From Pelomonas aquatica (lineage in GTDB: Bacteria > Pseudomonadota > Gammaproteobacteria > Burkholderiales > Burkholderiaceae_C), in the NCBI RefSeq assembly GCF_026712205.1, contig NZ_JAPPUW010000001.1, forward strand, positions 124,001 to 188,000: a stretch of 64,000 nucleotides of DNA. Direction: 5' to 3'. Below the pieces are notes generated by a model. The model did not search any database and had not been told where the DNA came from. It worked only from the letters and a program-made list of their open reading frames with translations. The position numbers and the translations under genes are program-made. Below are positions 15,434 to 23,449 of the stretch, in pieces; within the stretch, counting starts at the first letter, position 1, and every line of letters starts with the position of its first letter.

Positions 15434-16468
15434 ATGCCGATCACCGACACCGAAGCCCTGACCCGCGTCATCGAGCACCGCGAGATCTTCCACGACGAGA
15501 TGCTGACGCTGATGCGCCGCATCATGGCCGGCGAGATGTCGCCCGTCATCGCGGCGGCGCTGATCACCGGCCTGCGCGTGAAGAAGGAGACCATCGGCGA
15601 GATCACCGCCGCGGCCCAGGTCATGCGCGAGCTGAGCAACAAGGTGCCGCTCGGGCCCCTGCCCCACCTCGTCGACGTCGTCGGCACCGGCGGCGACGGC
15701 GCGCACAGCTTCAACATCTCGACCTGCTCGATGTTCGTCGCCGCCGCGGCCGGCGCCCAGGTGGCCAAGCACGGCAACCGCAGCGTCAGCAGCAAGACCG
15801 GCAGCGCCGACGTGCTGGAGGCGCTGGGCGCCAACATCCAGCTGACGCCGCGCCAGGTGGCCGCCTCGGTCGCCGAATGCGGCATCGGCTTCATGTTCGC
15901 GCCCAACCACCACCCGGCGATGAAGAACATCGCGCCGGTGCGCCGCGAGCTGGGCGTGCGCACCCTCTTCAACATCCTCGGTCCGCTGACCAACCCGGCC
16001 GGCGCGCCCAACATCCTGATGGGCGTCTTCCACCCCGACCTCGTCGGCATCCAGGTGCGCGTGCTGCAGCGCCTGGGCGCCGAGCATGCGCTGGTGGTCT
16101 ACGGCAAGGACGGCATGGACGAGATCTCGCTCGGCGCGACGACGCTGGTCGGCGAACTGAAGGACGGCGCCGTGCGCGAGTACGAGGTCCACCCCGAGGA
16201 CTTCGGCTTCGCGATGGCCAGCAACCGCAGCCTCAAGGTGGAAGGCCCGGAGCAGTCGCGCCAGATGCTGGTCGGCGTGCTCGACGGCCAGCCCGGCCCG
16301 GCGCGCGACATCGTGCTGCTGAACGCCGGCGCGACGCTGTACGCGGCCAATGTGGCCGCCACGCTGCCCGACGGCATCGCCCGCGCCCGCCAGGCGCTGG
16401 ACAGCGGCGCGGCGCGCGCCAAGCTGGACGCCTTCGTCAAGCAGACCCAAGAGCTGGGGAAGAGCTGA
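15434..16468 (+). CDS. trpD: Anthranilate phosphoribosyltransferase
   Basis: A 344-residue TrpD that joins anthranilate to PRPP. Signature segments are [17 protein letters not shown] (PRPP/Mg site), [21 protein letters not shown], and [22 protein letters not shown] with [11 protein letters not shown]. Length and motifs are full. It begins 3 nt after ltaE, and its stop overlaps the trpC start (TGATG), so trpE-G-ltaE-D-C is one translationally coupled unit. Confidence 0.96.
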   Translation: MPITDTEALTRVIEHREIFHDEMLTLMRRIMAGEMSPVIAAALITGLRVKKETIGEITAAAQVMRELSNKVPLGPLPHLVDVVGTGGDGAHSFNISTCSMFVAAAAGAQVAKHGNRSVSSKTGSADVLEALGANIQLTPRQVAASVAECGIGFMFAPNHHPAMKNIAPVRRELGVRTLFNILGPLTNPAGAPNILMGVFHPDLVGIQVRVLQRLGAEHALVVYGKDGMDEISLGATTLVGELKDGAVREYEVHPEDFGFAMASNRSLKVEGPEQSRQMLVGVLDGQPGPARDIVLLNAGATLYAANVAATLPDGIARARQALDSGAARAKLDAFVKQTQELGKS

Positions 16469-17259
16469 TGGCCGATATCCTGAAGCGCATCGTCGAGGTC
16501 AAGTGGGAAGAGGTCGCCGCGGCGAAGCTCAAGCGCTCGCTGGCCTCGCAACGTGAGGAAGCCGAGGCCCGCCGCGGCGAGCAGCTCGGCTTCGAGCGCT
16601 CGCTGCGCGCCACCATCGCGGCCGGCCATGCCGGCGTCATTGCCGAGATCAAGAAGGCCAGCCCCAGCAAGGGCGTGATCCGCGAGGACTTCAACCCCGC
16701 GCAGATCGCCGAGAGCTATGCCCGCAACGGCGCGGCCTGCCTGAGCGTGCTGACCGACGAGCGCTTCTTCCAGGGCTCCATCGCCTATCTGCGCCAGGCC
16801 CGCGCCGCCTGCGAGCTGCCGGTGCTGCGCAAGGACTTCATGGTCGACGAGTACCAGGTCATGGAAGCCGGCGCGATGGGCGCCGACTGCATCCTGCTGA
16901 TCGCCGCCTGCCTGGCCGACGCGCAGATGGCCGACCTCGAAGCCGCCGCCCACGCCATCGGCCTGGACGTGCTGGTGGAGGTGCACGACGGCGACGAGCT
17001 GGACCGCGCGCTGAAGCTGAAGACGCCGCTGGTCGGCATCAACAACCGCAACCTGCGCACTTTCGACGTGACGCTGGACACGACCCTCGGCCTGCTGCCG
17101 CGCGTGCCGGCCGACCGGCTGCTGGTGACCGAGAGCGGCATCCTCGGCGCCGCCGACGTGAAGCGCATGCGCGACGCCAATGTGCACGCCTTCCTCGTCG
17201 GCGAGGCCTTCATGCGCGCGCCGGACCCGGGCGCAGCGCTGGCAAACTTGTTCGAGTGA
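16468..17259 (+). CDS. trpC: Indole-3-glycerol phosphate synthase
   Basis: A 263-residue TIM-barrel enzyme converting CdRP to indole-3-glycerol phosphate. Key segments are [13 protein letters not shown] (catalytic Lys), [46 protein letters not shown] and VTESGI. It is monofunctional (no fused TrpF). ATG at 16468 shares one base with the trpD stop. trpF, trpB and trpA are not in the window, so the pathway is split, as is common in betaproteobacteria. A family A element begins right after the stop. Confidence 0.96.
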   Translation: MADILKRIVEVKWEEVAAAKLKRSLASQREEAEARRGEQLGFERSLRATIAAGHAGVIAEIKKASPSKGVIREDFNPAQIAESYARNGAACLSVLTDERFFQGSIAYLRQARAACELPVLRKDFMVDEYQVMEAGAMGADCILLIAACLADAQMADLEAAAHAIGLDVLVEVHDGDELDRALKLKTPLVGINNRNLRTFDVTLDTTLGLLPRVPADRLLVTESGILGAADVKRMRDANVHAFLVGEAFMRAPDPGAALANLFE

Positions 17260-17403
17260 GAACGCCCCTCGCCCAACCTCGCATCGCTGAACGCGAGCGA
17301 GTCTGGTCGGTCCCCCGTGGGGACGGCGATGCTCGCGGCATCGAGCCGCGAGCACATCGCCGGCGCGGGCCGGCTTGGGAGCGGCCCGGCGCTCGGCCCG
17401 CAG
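17260..17403 (+). repeat. Family A post-stop multi-hairpin element, copy A2
   Basis: Begins one base after the trpC stop (TGA 17257-17259) in the sense orientation. Its first hairpin differs from A1 and A3: CTCGC-atcgctgaac-GCGAG in place of CCAAGG-CCTTGG. It then shares GGTCCCCCGTGGGGAC, the outer stem GGCGATG / CATCGCC with inner stem GCTCGCGGC / GCCGCGAGC, and the 3' GC-rich hairpin. Sequence variation within preserved pairing supports selection on structure. Confidence 0.85.
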
Positions 17404-17436
17404 GTTTCATAGGCTGCGCACACATGGACAACTGAG

Positions 17437-18123
17437 ATGAAGTTGCCTCTCGAAATCCCCGACACCGACTGGCTCCCCGTCGTCGAAGCCTGGGCCGCGT
17501 CGCCGGCCGGCCAGAAGCTGGAAGCATTCCTGGAAGAACGAGCCGCTGCCGGCGCCACCATCTACCCGCCCGAGCCGCTGCGCGCGCTTCACATCACGCC
17601 GCTGGCCAGCACCCGCGTCGTCATCCTGGGCCAGGACCCCTACCACGGCCCCGGCCAGGCCGAGGGCCTGAGCTTCAGCGTGCCCGAAGGCGTACCGCTG
17701 CCGCCCAGCCTGCGCAACATCTTCAAGGAGATCCAGCGCGACCTCGGCAAACCCTTCCCGCAGAGTGGCAGCCTGGTGCGCTGGGCCGAGGGCGGCACGC
17801 TGCTGCTGAACGCCGTGCTGACCGTCGAAGACGGCCAGCCCGCCAGCCACGCCAACCGCGGCTGGGAGCCGCTGACCGACGCCCTCATCCAGGCCGCCGC
17901 CGAGAACCCGGCGCCCAAGGTCTTCATGCTGTGGGGCAGCTATGCCCAGGCCAAGGCGCCGCTGATCGAGGCGGCAGGCCAGGGCCATCTCGTGCTGAAG
18001 GCCAACCACCCGTCGCCGCTGTCGGCGCTGAAGCCGCCGCGGCCCTTCATCGGCTGCGGGCATTTCTCGACGGCCAAGGCGTGGCTGGAGGAGCGTGGCC
18101 GAGGCGCGCCGCGCAAGGGCTGA
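17437..18123 (+). CDS. ung: Uracil-DNA glycosylase
   Basis: A 228-residue family 1 uracil-DNA glycosylase that removes uracil from DNA. All family motifs are present: VVILGQDPYHGPGQAEGLSF (water-activating Asp, uracil pocket), LLLNAVLTV, and HPSPLS (catalytic His and DNA-intercalation loop). A candidate start at 17437 is preceded by GAGAT. It lies downstream of trpC across the A2 element on the same strand and could be transcribed with the trp genes or on its own. Confidence 0.96.
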   Translation: MKLPLEIPDTDWLPVVEAWAASPAGQKLEAFLEERAAAGATIYPPEPLRALHITPLASTRVVILGQDPYHGPGQAEGLSFSVPEGVPLPPSLRNIFKEIQRDLGKPFPQSGSLVRWAEGGTLLLNAVLTVEDGQPASHANRGWEPLTDALIQAAAENPAPKVFMLWGSYAQAKAPLIEAAGQGHLVLKANHPSPLSALKPPRPFIGCGHFSTAKAWLEERGRGAPRKG

Positions 18124-18214
18124 GCGACCTGCCAGGCCCTGCAGCAGGCGATTGTTCCGTTGGCTGCAACTCGCCGTTCTGCCGCGGCGGCTTTTTCCAA
18201 AGAGGCCGGCTGCC

Positions 18215-18220
18215 TACAGT
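18215..18220 (+). promoter_or_regulatory. -10-like box TACAGT for the 50-aa peptide gene
   Basis: TACAGT (4/6 to consensus; same hexamer as at 40923) lies 54 bp upstream of the ATG at 18274. A short GCCGCGGCGGC hairpin with TTTTT at about 18181-18196 lies just upstream and could end the ung transcript. No convincing -35 was found. Confidence 0.35.
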
Positions 18221-18273
18221 GACGACCCATCGGCACAGCCCCGTTCCAAGAGGGCGCCGGACAGGAGAGTCAT

Positions 18274-18426
18274 ATGAACACCCGATCCCTTTTCACGCTG
18301 GTCACCGCCGCGACGGCCGTCACGGCGCTGGCGGCGGGCATGTTGCTGGCGATCAGCGCGCCGGCGCCCGTGGCCGACGATTTCGGCCAGGCCCTGCTCG
18401 CCAGCAGCGGCGGCGAAAAGGGCTGA
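18274..18426 (+). CDS. 50-residue predicted membrane or secreted peptide
   Basis: A 50-codon frame starts at ATG 18274 with a good AGGAGAG Shine-Dalgarno 5-6 nt upstream and ends at TGA 18424-18426. The N-terminal half is one hydrophobic segment after a short basic start (MNTRSLFTLVTAATAVTALA, continuing AAGMLLAISAP), which could be a signal peptide or a membrane anchor. The tail is short and polar (DDFGQALLASSGGEKG). Base use matches coding DNA of the neighbourhood. A similar one-helix small gene occurs at 32636. Function unknown. It ends 4 bp before the convergent LysR gene. Confidence 0.6.
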   Translation: MNTRSLFTLVTAATAVTALAAGMLLAISAPAPVADDFGQALLASSGGEKG

Positions 18427-18430
18427 TTCC

Positions 18431-19363
18431 TCAGCTCGTGCTGCGCAGCTTCACGTCGCCCATCGCCTCGCGGCCGATCAGCTCGACGACCCAGTCGACG
18501 AACACCCTCAGCCTGCTGCTGAGGTGGCGGTTGGGCGGGTAGACGACATAGACCGGCAGCGGCTCGGCATCCCAGTCCTCCAGCACGCGCACCAGCTCGC
18601 CGCTCTTGAGCAGCGGCCCGGCCATGAAGCAGGTCAGCTGCACGACGCCGAGGTGGGCCAGGCCGGCATTCAGATAGGCGCTCGCATCGTTGACGGCGAC
18701 GATATGGTTGCCCACGATCTCCACCGTCTCGTCGCCGCGGCGGAAGATGTCCGGCACGACCTTGCCGCTGCGCGCCGAGAAATAGCCCACCATGCGATGC
18801 GGCGCCTCGCCGAGCTCGCGCGGATGGGCCGGCATGCCGTGGCGACGCAGGTATTCGGGCGTCGCGCAGCTGATGAAGCGGAACTCGGCGATGCGCCGCG
18901 CCACCAGGCTCTGGTCGGTCAGCTCGCCGCCGCGGATCACGCAGTCGATGTTGTCGCCGATAAGGTCCGCCGTACGGTCGCTGACGCCGAGCTCGATCTG
19001 GATGTCGGGGTATTTGGCGTAGAACTCCGGCAGGTGGGGAATGATCATCTCGCGGCCGACGACGCCGGGCACGTCGATGCGGATGCGCCCGCGCGGCGTC
19101 ACGCGCGCCTGGTTCATGCTGCCTTCCAGTTCCTCCAGATCGGACAGCAGGCGCGTGGCGCGCTCGTAGTAGGCGGCGCCGTCGGGCGTGACCGTGACGC
19201 GGCGCGTCGTGCGGTTCAGCAGCTTGGTGCGCAGATGGGTTTCCAGCGTCTGGATCAGCCGCGTGACGGTGGCCTTGGGCAGGTCCAGGGAGTCGGCGGC
19301 CTTGGTGAAGGTACCCGCCTCGACGACCCGGACATAGGCTTGCATCGCGGTGAGGCGGTCCAT
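18431..19363 (-). CDS. LysR family transcriptional regulator
   Basis: A 310-residue LysR-type regulator. The N-terminal helix-turn-helix reads MDRLTAMQAYVRVVEAGTFT through KAADSLDLPKATVTRLIQTLE; the substrate-binding domain follows from about residue 90 (RGRIRIDVPG ... LVARRIAEF). It belongs to the large CrgA/PecT-like subgroup with the DRLTAMQAYVRVVE start. No divergent target gene is present: the upstream side is a 300-bp palindromic region followed by a gene on the same strand, so the regulated gene cannot be named. The effector is unknown. Confidence 0.92.
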   Translation of the reverse strand: MDRLTAMQAYVRVVEAGTFTKAADSLDLPKATVTRLIQTLETHLRTKLLNRTTRRVTVTPDGAAYYERATRLLSDLEELEGSMNQARVTPRGRIRIDVPGVVGREMIIPHLPEFYAKYPDIQIELGVSDRTADLIGDNIDCVIRGGELTDQSLVARRIAEFRFISCATPEYLRRHGMPAHPRELGEAPHRMVGYFSARSGKVVPDIFRRGDETVEIVGNHIVAVNDASAYLNAGLAHLGVVQLTCFMAGPLLKSGELVRVLEDWDAEPLPVYVVYPPNRHLSSRLRVFVDWVVELIGREAMGDVKLRSTS

Positions 19364-19372
19364 GGATTCAAC

Positions 19373-19603
19373 CTAGAAACGGCAGTTGGGCGCGCCCGAG
19401 GGACCGCCGAGGCGGGCTGCCGGCAAGGCGCGACGGCGAAGTGGGCTGATGCCCACGAGGAGGAGCAACGCCGCCAGCGGCCCGAAGCGGCGGTCCCTCG
19501 GGCGTGCAGCGCTGCTCATCGGAGTGGTGAACGTCGAGATGGGCACAGGGTGTTGATGTCCTGAGACTTCGAGAAGCAGCAAGCGACCACCTGCCGTTTC
19601 TAG
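19373..19603. repeat. Family B nested palindrome, copy B1
   Basis: Outer arms CTAGAAACGGCAG (19373-19385) and CTGCCGTTTCTAG (19591-19603) are perfect 13-bp inverted repeats. Inside, 20-bp arms at 19390-19409 and 19488-19507 match at 19 of 20 positions around CCCGAGGGACCGCCG. The core between them (about 19421-19477) reads GGCAAGGCGCGACGGCGAAG, hairpin GTGGGC-TGAT-GCCCAC, then GAGGAGGAGCAACGCCG. The same core pattern occurs in B2, B3 and B4. It fills the 300 bp between the LysR start and the GNAT gene; nothing coding is seen there. Confidence 0.8.
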
Positions 19604-19663
19604 ATTAATTGTTCCACGCGAAGGAAAAGTGAGTCGTTTTTCCACCCGTTTATCGTTAGGCCG

Positions 19664-20488
19664 TCAATCTCTATCGTTCTGGCCATGGGCGACATCGCCC
19701 CCGCTGCCAGCCTGCGCCAGGTGCTGAGCCTGCCCGCCATCGTGCCCGGCCATGCGCCGGATCCCATCCACGACTTCCTGCGCGAGGCGGCCCGCCGTTC
19801 GCTCGGCTAGCCAGCCCGAGCGCCTGAGCACGGCGACGTTCATCGTCGTGCGCGTGGCGAAACCCAGGCTTGCGTAGAGCGCGATCGCAGCGGTGTTGGT
19901 CGTCCAGGCGTGCAGGAAGGGTTGGGCGTCGCGGCGCTGGATGGCGGCCGTCACGGCGGCCGACAGCCGCCGCGCCAGGCCGCGCCCGCGGAAGTCCGGG
20001 TGGGTGCAGACGCCGCTGACCTCGACATGGCCGGGGAAGCGCATGCGCTCGCCGGCCATCGCGGCCAGGCGGCCGCCAATGCGCAGGCCGATGAAGCGGC
20101 CCATCGTGTGCGTCCTCGCGAGGAAGGGGCCGGGCTCGGTCAGCGTCGCCAGCGCCAGCATCTCGGCGGCGTCGGCATCGCCGAGCAGCTGCAGGCCGGC
20201 TTCGTCGGCCTCGACGGCGCGCGCCGCGACCATCTGCACGGCGGTCGCGGCCTTCACGGCCACCAGGCCCGGCGGCACGACGACGGGCCGCGCCTGCGCC
20301 AGGTAGACGACGTCGTCGCCGGGCCGCACGAGCTCGGCCAGCGCGGCCAGGCTGTCCGCGCCGTCGTCGCGCGCGGCGGCAAAGCGGTTGATGTCCGGCT
20401 TGAAGCGCCGCGCCAGCGCGCCGCCGTCGGCCCAATGCGGCTGGTCTTGCAGGCTGGACCAGACGGGCTGGTCGAGAGCGTGGCTCAT
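19664..20488 (-). CDS. GNAT family N-acetyltransferase
   Basis: A 274-residue GNAT (FR47-like) acetyltransferase. The acetyl-CoA binding core is at about residues 150-200: VEVSGVCTHPDFRGRGLARR (motif A, R/Q-x-x-G-x-G/A type), then LHAWTTNTAAIALYASLGF (motif B). The N-terminal 100 residues (DINRFAAARDD ... YLAQARPVVVP) are typical of this two-lobed subgroup. The last 50 residues are of low complexity and may not be folded. It overlaps the MarR gene by 4 nt (ATGA) and is co-transcribed with it, a common pairing in which the regulator controls the acetyltransferase. Substrate unknown. Confidence 0.9.
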   Translation of the reverse strand: MSHALDQPVWSSLQDQPHWADGGALARRFKPDINRFAAARDDGADSLAALAELVRPGDDVVYLAQARPVVVPPGLVAVKAATAVQMVAARAVEADEAGLQLLGDADAAEMLALATLTEPGPFLARTHTMGRFIGLRIGGRLAAMAGERMRFPGHVEVSGVCTHPDFRGRGLARRLSAAVTAAIQRRDAQPFLHAWTTNTAAIALYASLGFATRTTMNVAVLRRSGWLAERTAGRLAQEVVDGIRRMAGHDGGQAQHLAQAGSGGDVAHGQNDRD

Positions 20489-20979
20489 GGCGGTGGATTC
20501 CTGATGCGCTGCGCCAGCGGCTGTTCGGCCAGCGCGTCTTCCAGTGCGGCCAGCTGCGCCAGCAGGTCGCCGTGCAGGCCGGCGCAGGCCTCGGCCACGG
20601 CGGCCTCGATGACGGGCCAGGCCCTGGCCTTGGAGCGCTGCACGAGGCCGCGGCCCTTGCGGCTCAGCGCGATGCGGCGCACGCGCCGGTCCGCCTCGGC
20701 GGCACCGGACTCGACGAGGCCGTCCTCCTCCAGCCCGCGCAGCGAGCGCGTGACGACGGGCTGGCTGACGCCCACCGCCTGGCTCAGCTCGCCGACGCTC
20801 AGGGGCCCCAGCCGGTCCAGCGCCGCCAGCAGCGGGAACCAGGCCGCCGGCTGTTCGAAGCCGCGCTCGGCCAGCACCGCCTGCGTCTGCGCCTGCAGCG
20901 TCTCGCCGATGCGCTTCAGCCGCGTGCCCAGGCTGAGATGGCCCAGCTCCTTGACGACGTCTTCGATGCCCATATGCAT
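20485..20979 (-). CDS. MarR family transcriptional regulator
   Basis: A 164-residue winged-helix MarR protein. The recognition region is LSVGELSQAVGVSQPVVTRS, followed by the wing with the conserved Asp/Arg (EADRRVRRIALSRKGRGL). Two ATGs are possible (20979 and 20973). Both lie in or next to an inverted repeat, TGCATA-N6-TATGCA, that overlaps the start, which suggests autoregulation. The gene is the first of a two-gene operon with the GNAT gene. Confidence 0.9.
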   Translation of the reverse strand: MHMGIEDVVKELGHLSLGTRLKRIGETLQAQTQAVLAERGFEQPAAWFPLLAALDRLGPLSVGELSQAVGVSQPVVTRSLRGLEEDGLVESGAAEADRRVRRIALSRKGRGLVQRSKARAWPVIEAAVAEACAGLHGDLLAQLAALEDALAEQPLAQRIRNPPP

Positions 20980-20992
20980 ATCATGCTATGCA
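20975..20992. promoter_or_regulatory. Candidate MarR operator overlapping the start codon
   Basis: A perfect inverted repeat, TGCATA (20975-20980) and TATGCA (20987-20992), spaced by TCATGC. It covers the marR start codon (20977-20979) and stands out as an AT-rich spot in GC-rich DNA. The geometry (6-bp half-sites, 6-bp spacer) fits a dimeric MarR site; autoregulation is inferred. Confidence 0.5.
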
Positions 20993-21032
20993 ATAGATCG
21001 AAGGCCGTCAACGGCTGCATGGCGGCGGGCTC

Positions 21033-21137
21033 ATACGGGTTTGCAATCAACGTGATAACAAGGCGCGAAGCCGCAGACAGTGCTTTAGCACGGCAAGGCG
21101 AAGCAACGCAGTTAGCGCGTTGATTGCGAAGCCGTAT
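21033..21137. repeat. Family B nested palindrome, copy B2
   Basis: Arms ATACGGGTTTGCAATCAACG (21033-21052) and CGTTGATTGCGAAGCCGTAT (21118-21137) pair at 17 of 20 positions. The right arm ends in the first base of the lysin stop codon complement (TCA 21137-21139). The core is TGATAACAAGGCGCGAAGCC, hairpin GTGC-TTTA-GCAC, then GGCAAGGCGAAGCAACGCAG and TTAGCG. This core is the simplest form of family B. It occupies the space between the lysin and marR genes, both on the minus strand. Confidence 0.8.
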
Positions 21138-22363
21138 CAGATGCCGAACAGCGCCTTGGCGCGCAAGAGCAGGCGGCGCCGGTCGTCGAGGCCGTTGAGG
21201 CCGCCGTTGACACGCCGGGTCAGCGTCGTCAGGTCGTCGGCATCGGCCAGGCTGTTGAGGTTCTTTTTCGTCCAGAACCAGCCGGCCACGTCGACGCAGA
21301 GCTGGGGGTCGGTCTCGACGAGCTCGGGGTGGGCCAGCAGCTCGGCCTCGCGGCCGATGTCGCGGCCGTAGTCGGCGTAGTTCGCGCGGCCGGTCAGCTG
21401 GATCAGGCCGCGGCCCTTGAAGCGCGGGCCGTCGCCGGGCTGGGTGTTGCCCAGATCCAGCCGGCCTTCGTAGGCCTGGCCGCTGGCGATCTCGGCGCGG
21501 AAGCGGAACTCGCCCGACTCGTGCCCCACCTGGGCCAGGAAATGCGCCTGGCGCAGCGGCGAGTCGATGCTGCGGTCGGCCATGACCTGCTGCAGGCGCG
21601 GCGAGAAGTCTGCCGCGTCGCTGTCCTTGGCATGCAGGAAGAGCAGCTCCAGCCAGGGCGGCAGCAGCGCGTCGGGCAGGGATTCGCACAGGCTCAGCAG
21701 CGTCGCGCCGTTGGCGTCGACACGCCCGTCCGGCTCGGCCTGGGCCAGCGCGCTGCGCTGGAAGGCCATGATCGCGGTGAGGGACTTCTGGCCGAAGGCG
21801 CCGTCGCAGCTCAGCGGGCCGTCGGGCAGCGTCATGCGACCGGCCGCGCCGCAGAGGTTGAGCAGTTGCTGCACGGTCTCGACGTCGTCGTGCGCATTGC
21901 TGCATTGCACGCCGACAGGCCCCGTCGTCAGGCCCTTGCCGCGCGCCGCGGCGGGGGCGGCTGGTGCGGCAACCAGCGCGGCAGCAGGCGCGGGCGCGGC
22001 GGCACTGGCCTCGCGGCGCTCGAAATGCGTCAGGTCCTTGAAATTGCCCCAGTTGCCGCCCCAGACGTTGGCCGGATCCAGCCCTTCCCAGTATTGGCCG
22101 AGCGGGCGCAGCGTGTCGGCGTCGCTGACGAGCTGGGCGCTGCCATCGCCCGCCTCGCGGAAGAAGTTCAGGTCGATGGCCAGCCGCTTCAGGTGCTGGC
22201 TGGACATCGTCGCGCTGCGGCCGTTCTGGATGTGCAGGGCCTGCTGCTCGGGCGTGCGATAGAGCTCGCCGCCCGCGACGCCGAACCCGGCCGCGTCGGC
22301 CCGGCGCAGCAGCTCGCCGAGCTGCTGCATGAAGACCGACTGCTCGCGCACGAGGCCGTTCAC
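21137..22363 (-). CDS. Three-domain lysin: M15 peptidase, peptidoglycan-binding, GH19
   Basis: A 408-residue murein hydrolase fused from three parts. Residues 1 to about 120 are an M15 (VanY/L-alanyl-D-glutamate peptidase type) domain with zinc ligands visible in SSQHLKRLAID and GNWGNFKDLTHFE. After an Ala/Pro linker, about 150-225 resembles a peptidoglycan-binding domain (DDVETVQQLLNLCG ... CDGAFGQKSLTAIMAFQ). From about 240 a GH19 chitinase/lysozyme-like domain follows, with catalytic Glu in AQVGHESGEF and the segment RFKGRGLIQLTGRANYADYG. No signal peptide is present, so export would need the holin encoded just upstream (4-nt overlap). No other phage genes surround it. Confidence 0.88.
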   Translation of the reverse strand: MNGLVREQSVFMQQLGELLRRADAAGFGVAGGELYRTPEQQALHIQNGRSATMSSQHLKRLAIDLNFFREAGDGSAQLVSDADTLRPLGQYWEGLDPANVWGGNWGNFKDLTHFERREASAAAPAPAAALVAAPAAPAAARGKGLTTGPVGVQCSNAHDDVETVQQLLNLCGAAGRMTLPDGPLSCDGAFGQKSLTAIMAFQRSALAQAEPDGRVDANGATLLSLCESLPDALLPPWLELLFLHAKDSDAADFSPRLQQVMADRSIDSPLRQAHFLAQVGHESGEFRFRAEIASGQAYEGRLDLGNTQPGDGPRFKGRGLIQLTGRANYADYGRDIGREAELLAHPELVETDPQLCVDVAGWFWTKKNLNSLADADDLTTLTRRVNGGLNGLDDRRRLLLRAKALFGI

Positions 22364-23001
22364 GGGCGGCCCCCGCGGTCGCGCGACGGATCGGCCCGCA
22401 GCGCCTGGGTCTGCGCGCGCATCGCGTCGCCGATCCGGTCGTCCTTGGCCTTGCTGCCGGCGCTGGAGCCGAAGAAATACTGGATGATGGCCGACAGCGA
22501 CACGCCGAGCAGGAAGCCCAGCACCGTGTCGATGACGCGCGAGCGCGGGTCATTGGCCTCGTAGCGCGGCCCGAACGCGGCCACGAAGATGAAGGCGAAG
22601 GTCAGCAGCGTGATGACGCTGGCATAGACGTAGATGAAGCGCCGCACCCAGGGATCCTGGTTGGCCATCGCCGCCTCCTGCATCTGGCGCGCATTGGCGC
22701 GGTCAGCGGCGGCGATGCGCTCCAGCTCGATGCGGTCGCCGTCGCCCTGCTGGCGCAGCGCCAGCAGCTTGGACTGGCCGTCGAACTCGAACTGCTTCAG
22801 CCGGGCCCACTGGGCGTCGCCGAGCTTGTTCTCGGCGGCATCGTTGATGTCGATGCCGGTCTGGTCGTGGATGAGCTGCGCCATCTCGGCGGCGCCCTGG
22901 CCGGGCGGGCCGCGGAACACGCCGCTGAGCAGGTCCAGGCCCTTCTGGGCGAGCCGGGACGCAATCGCCGGCTGCGCCGCAGCGATCAATGGGATCGGCA
23001 T
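22360..23001 (-). CDS. Holin family protein (GTA/3TM type)
   Basis: A 213-residue protein of the 3TM holin (gene-transfer-agent holin) family. The N-terminal half is soluble and helical (LIHDQTGIDINDAAENKLGD, then WARLKQFEFDGQ and a charged coiled-coil-like stretch ending REANARQ-like). Two strong membrane segments follow: FIYVYASVITLLTFAFIFVA and VIDTVLGFLLGVSLSAIIQYF. Holins permeabilise the inner membrane so that a lysin without a signal peptide can reach the wall. The gene overlaps the three-domain lysin by 4 nt. The pair stands alone, away from any tail, capsid or integrase gene. Confidence 0.8.
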   Translation of the reverse strand: MPIPLIAAAQPAIASRLAQKGLDLLSGVFRGPPGQGAAEMAQLIHDQTGIDINDAAENKLGDAQWARLKQFEFDGQSKLLALRQQGDGDRIELERIAAADRANARQMQEAAMANQDPWVRRFIYVYASVITLLTFAFIFVAAFGPRYEANDPRSRVIDTVLGFLLGVSLSAIIQYFFGSSAGSKAKDDRIGDAMRAQTQALRADPSRDRGGRP

Positions 23002-23080
23002 TCCAGGCTCCCGGTCAGGCGCGACCTGCGGAGCTTAGGCGGGCGGCCCCGGCCGCCACATCCTTCCGACTAACGAAGGT

Positions 23081-23284
23081 CTAAGGAAGCGTCTTGCAGC
23101 TCGGTTTGCAGACCACCTCGTTGCGGCCGAGCAGCCGGATGGACTGCAGGCTGGTCGGGGCGCGGTGCTTGCCGCACTTGAAGCAGGAGCGGGTGTGGCC
23201 GCTGCCGAGGAAGGGCGATCCGCCCACCTTGGATGCATAACGCAGGCCATCTTCGCGAACCGCGGTCACGGTGTCTTTGCTCAT
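23081..23284 (-). CDS. Small Cys-motif protein flanking tdk (copy 1)
   Basis: A 67-residue protein from ATG 23284 to TAG 23081-23083. It has the pattern DGLRYASKVGGSPF, then CFKCGKHRAP, LLGRNEVVCKPSC and a short end; the CxxC and CxxxC pairs suggest a small zinc ribbon. A 78-residue paralogue with the same motif order lies on the other side of tdk (24117-24353), on the same strand. No named family was recognised. The equal spacing of conserved blocks and good codon bias support a real gene. A role in nucleic-acid binding is only a guess from the zinc-ribbon-like pattern. Confidence 0.75.
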   Translation of the reverse strand: MSKDTVTAVREDGLRYASKVGGSPFLGSGHTRSCFKCGKHRAPTSLQSIRLLGRNEVVCKPSCKTLP

Positions 23285-23449
23285 CTTCGTTCGGGTCGGG
23301 ACGAAACGAGTATTGACGCACAGGGAAGATGACAGCACCACCTCGCAAGCCCCAGTGTCCGGCCCCGCCGGCCCCAAAACACGGGCTTTCCCTGCCCCGA
23401 CCTGAGGGGACAGGCTGCGGGGACAATGCCCCCTGCTCCCTCCGACCCC

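Noticed and set aside
21137-23001. Prophage
   Set aside because: Only holin and lysin are present; no integrase, capsid, tail or repressor genes and no att-like repeats were seen around them.
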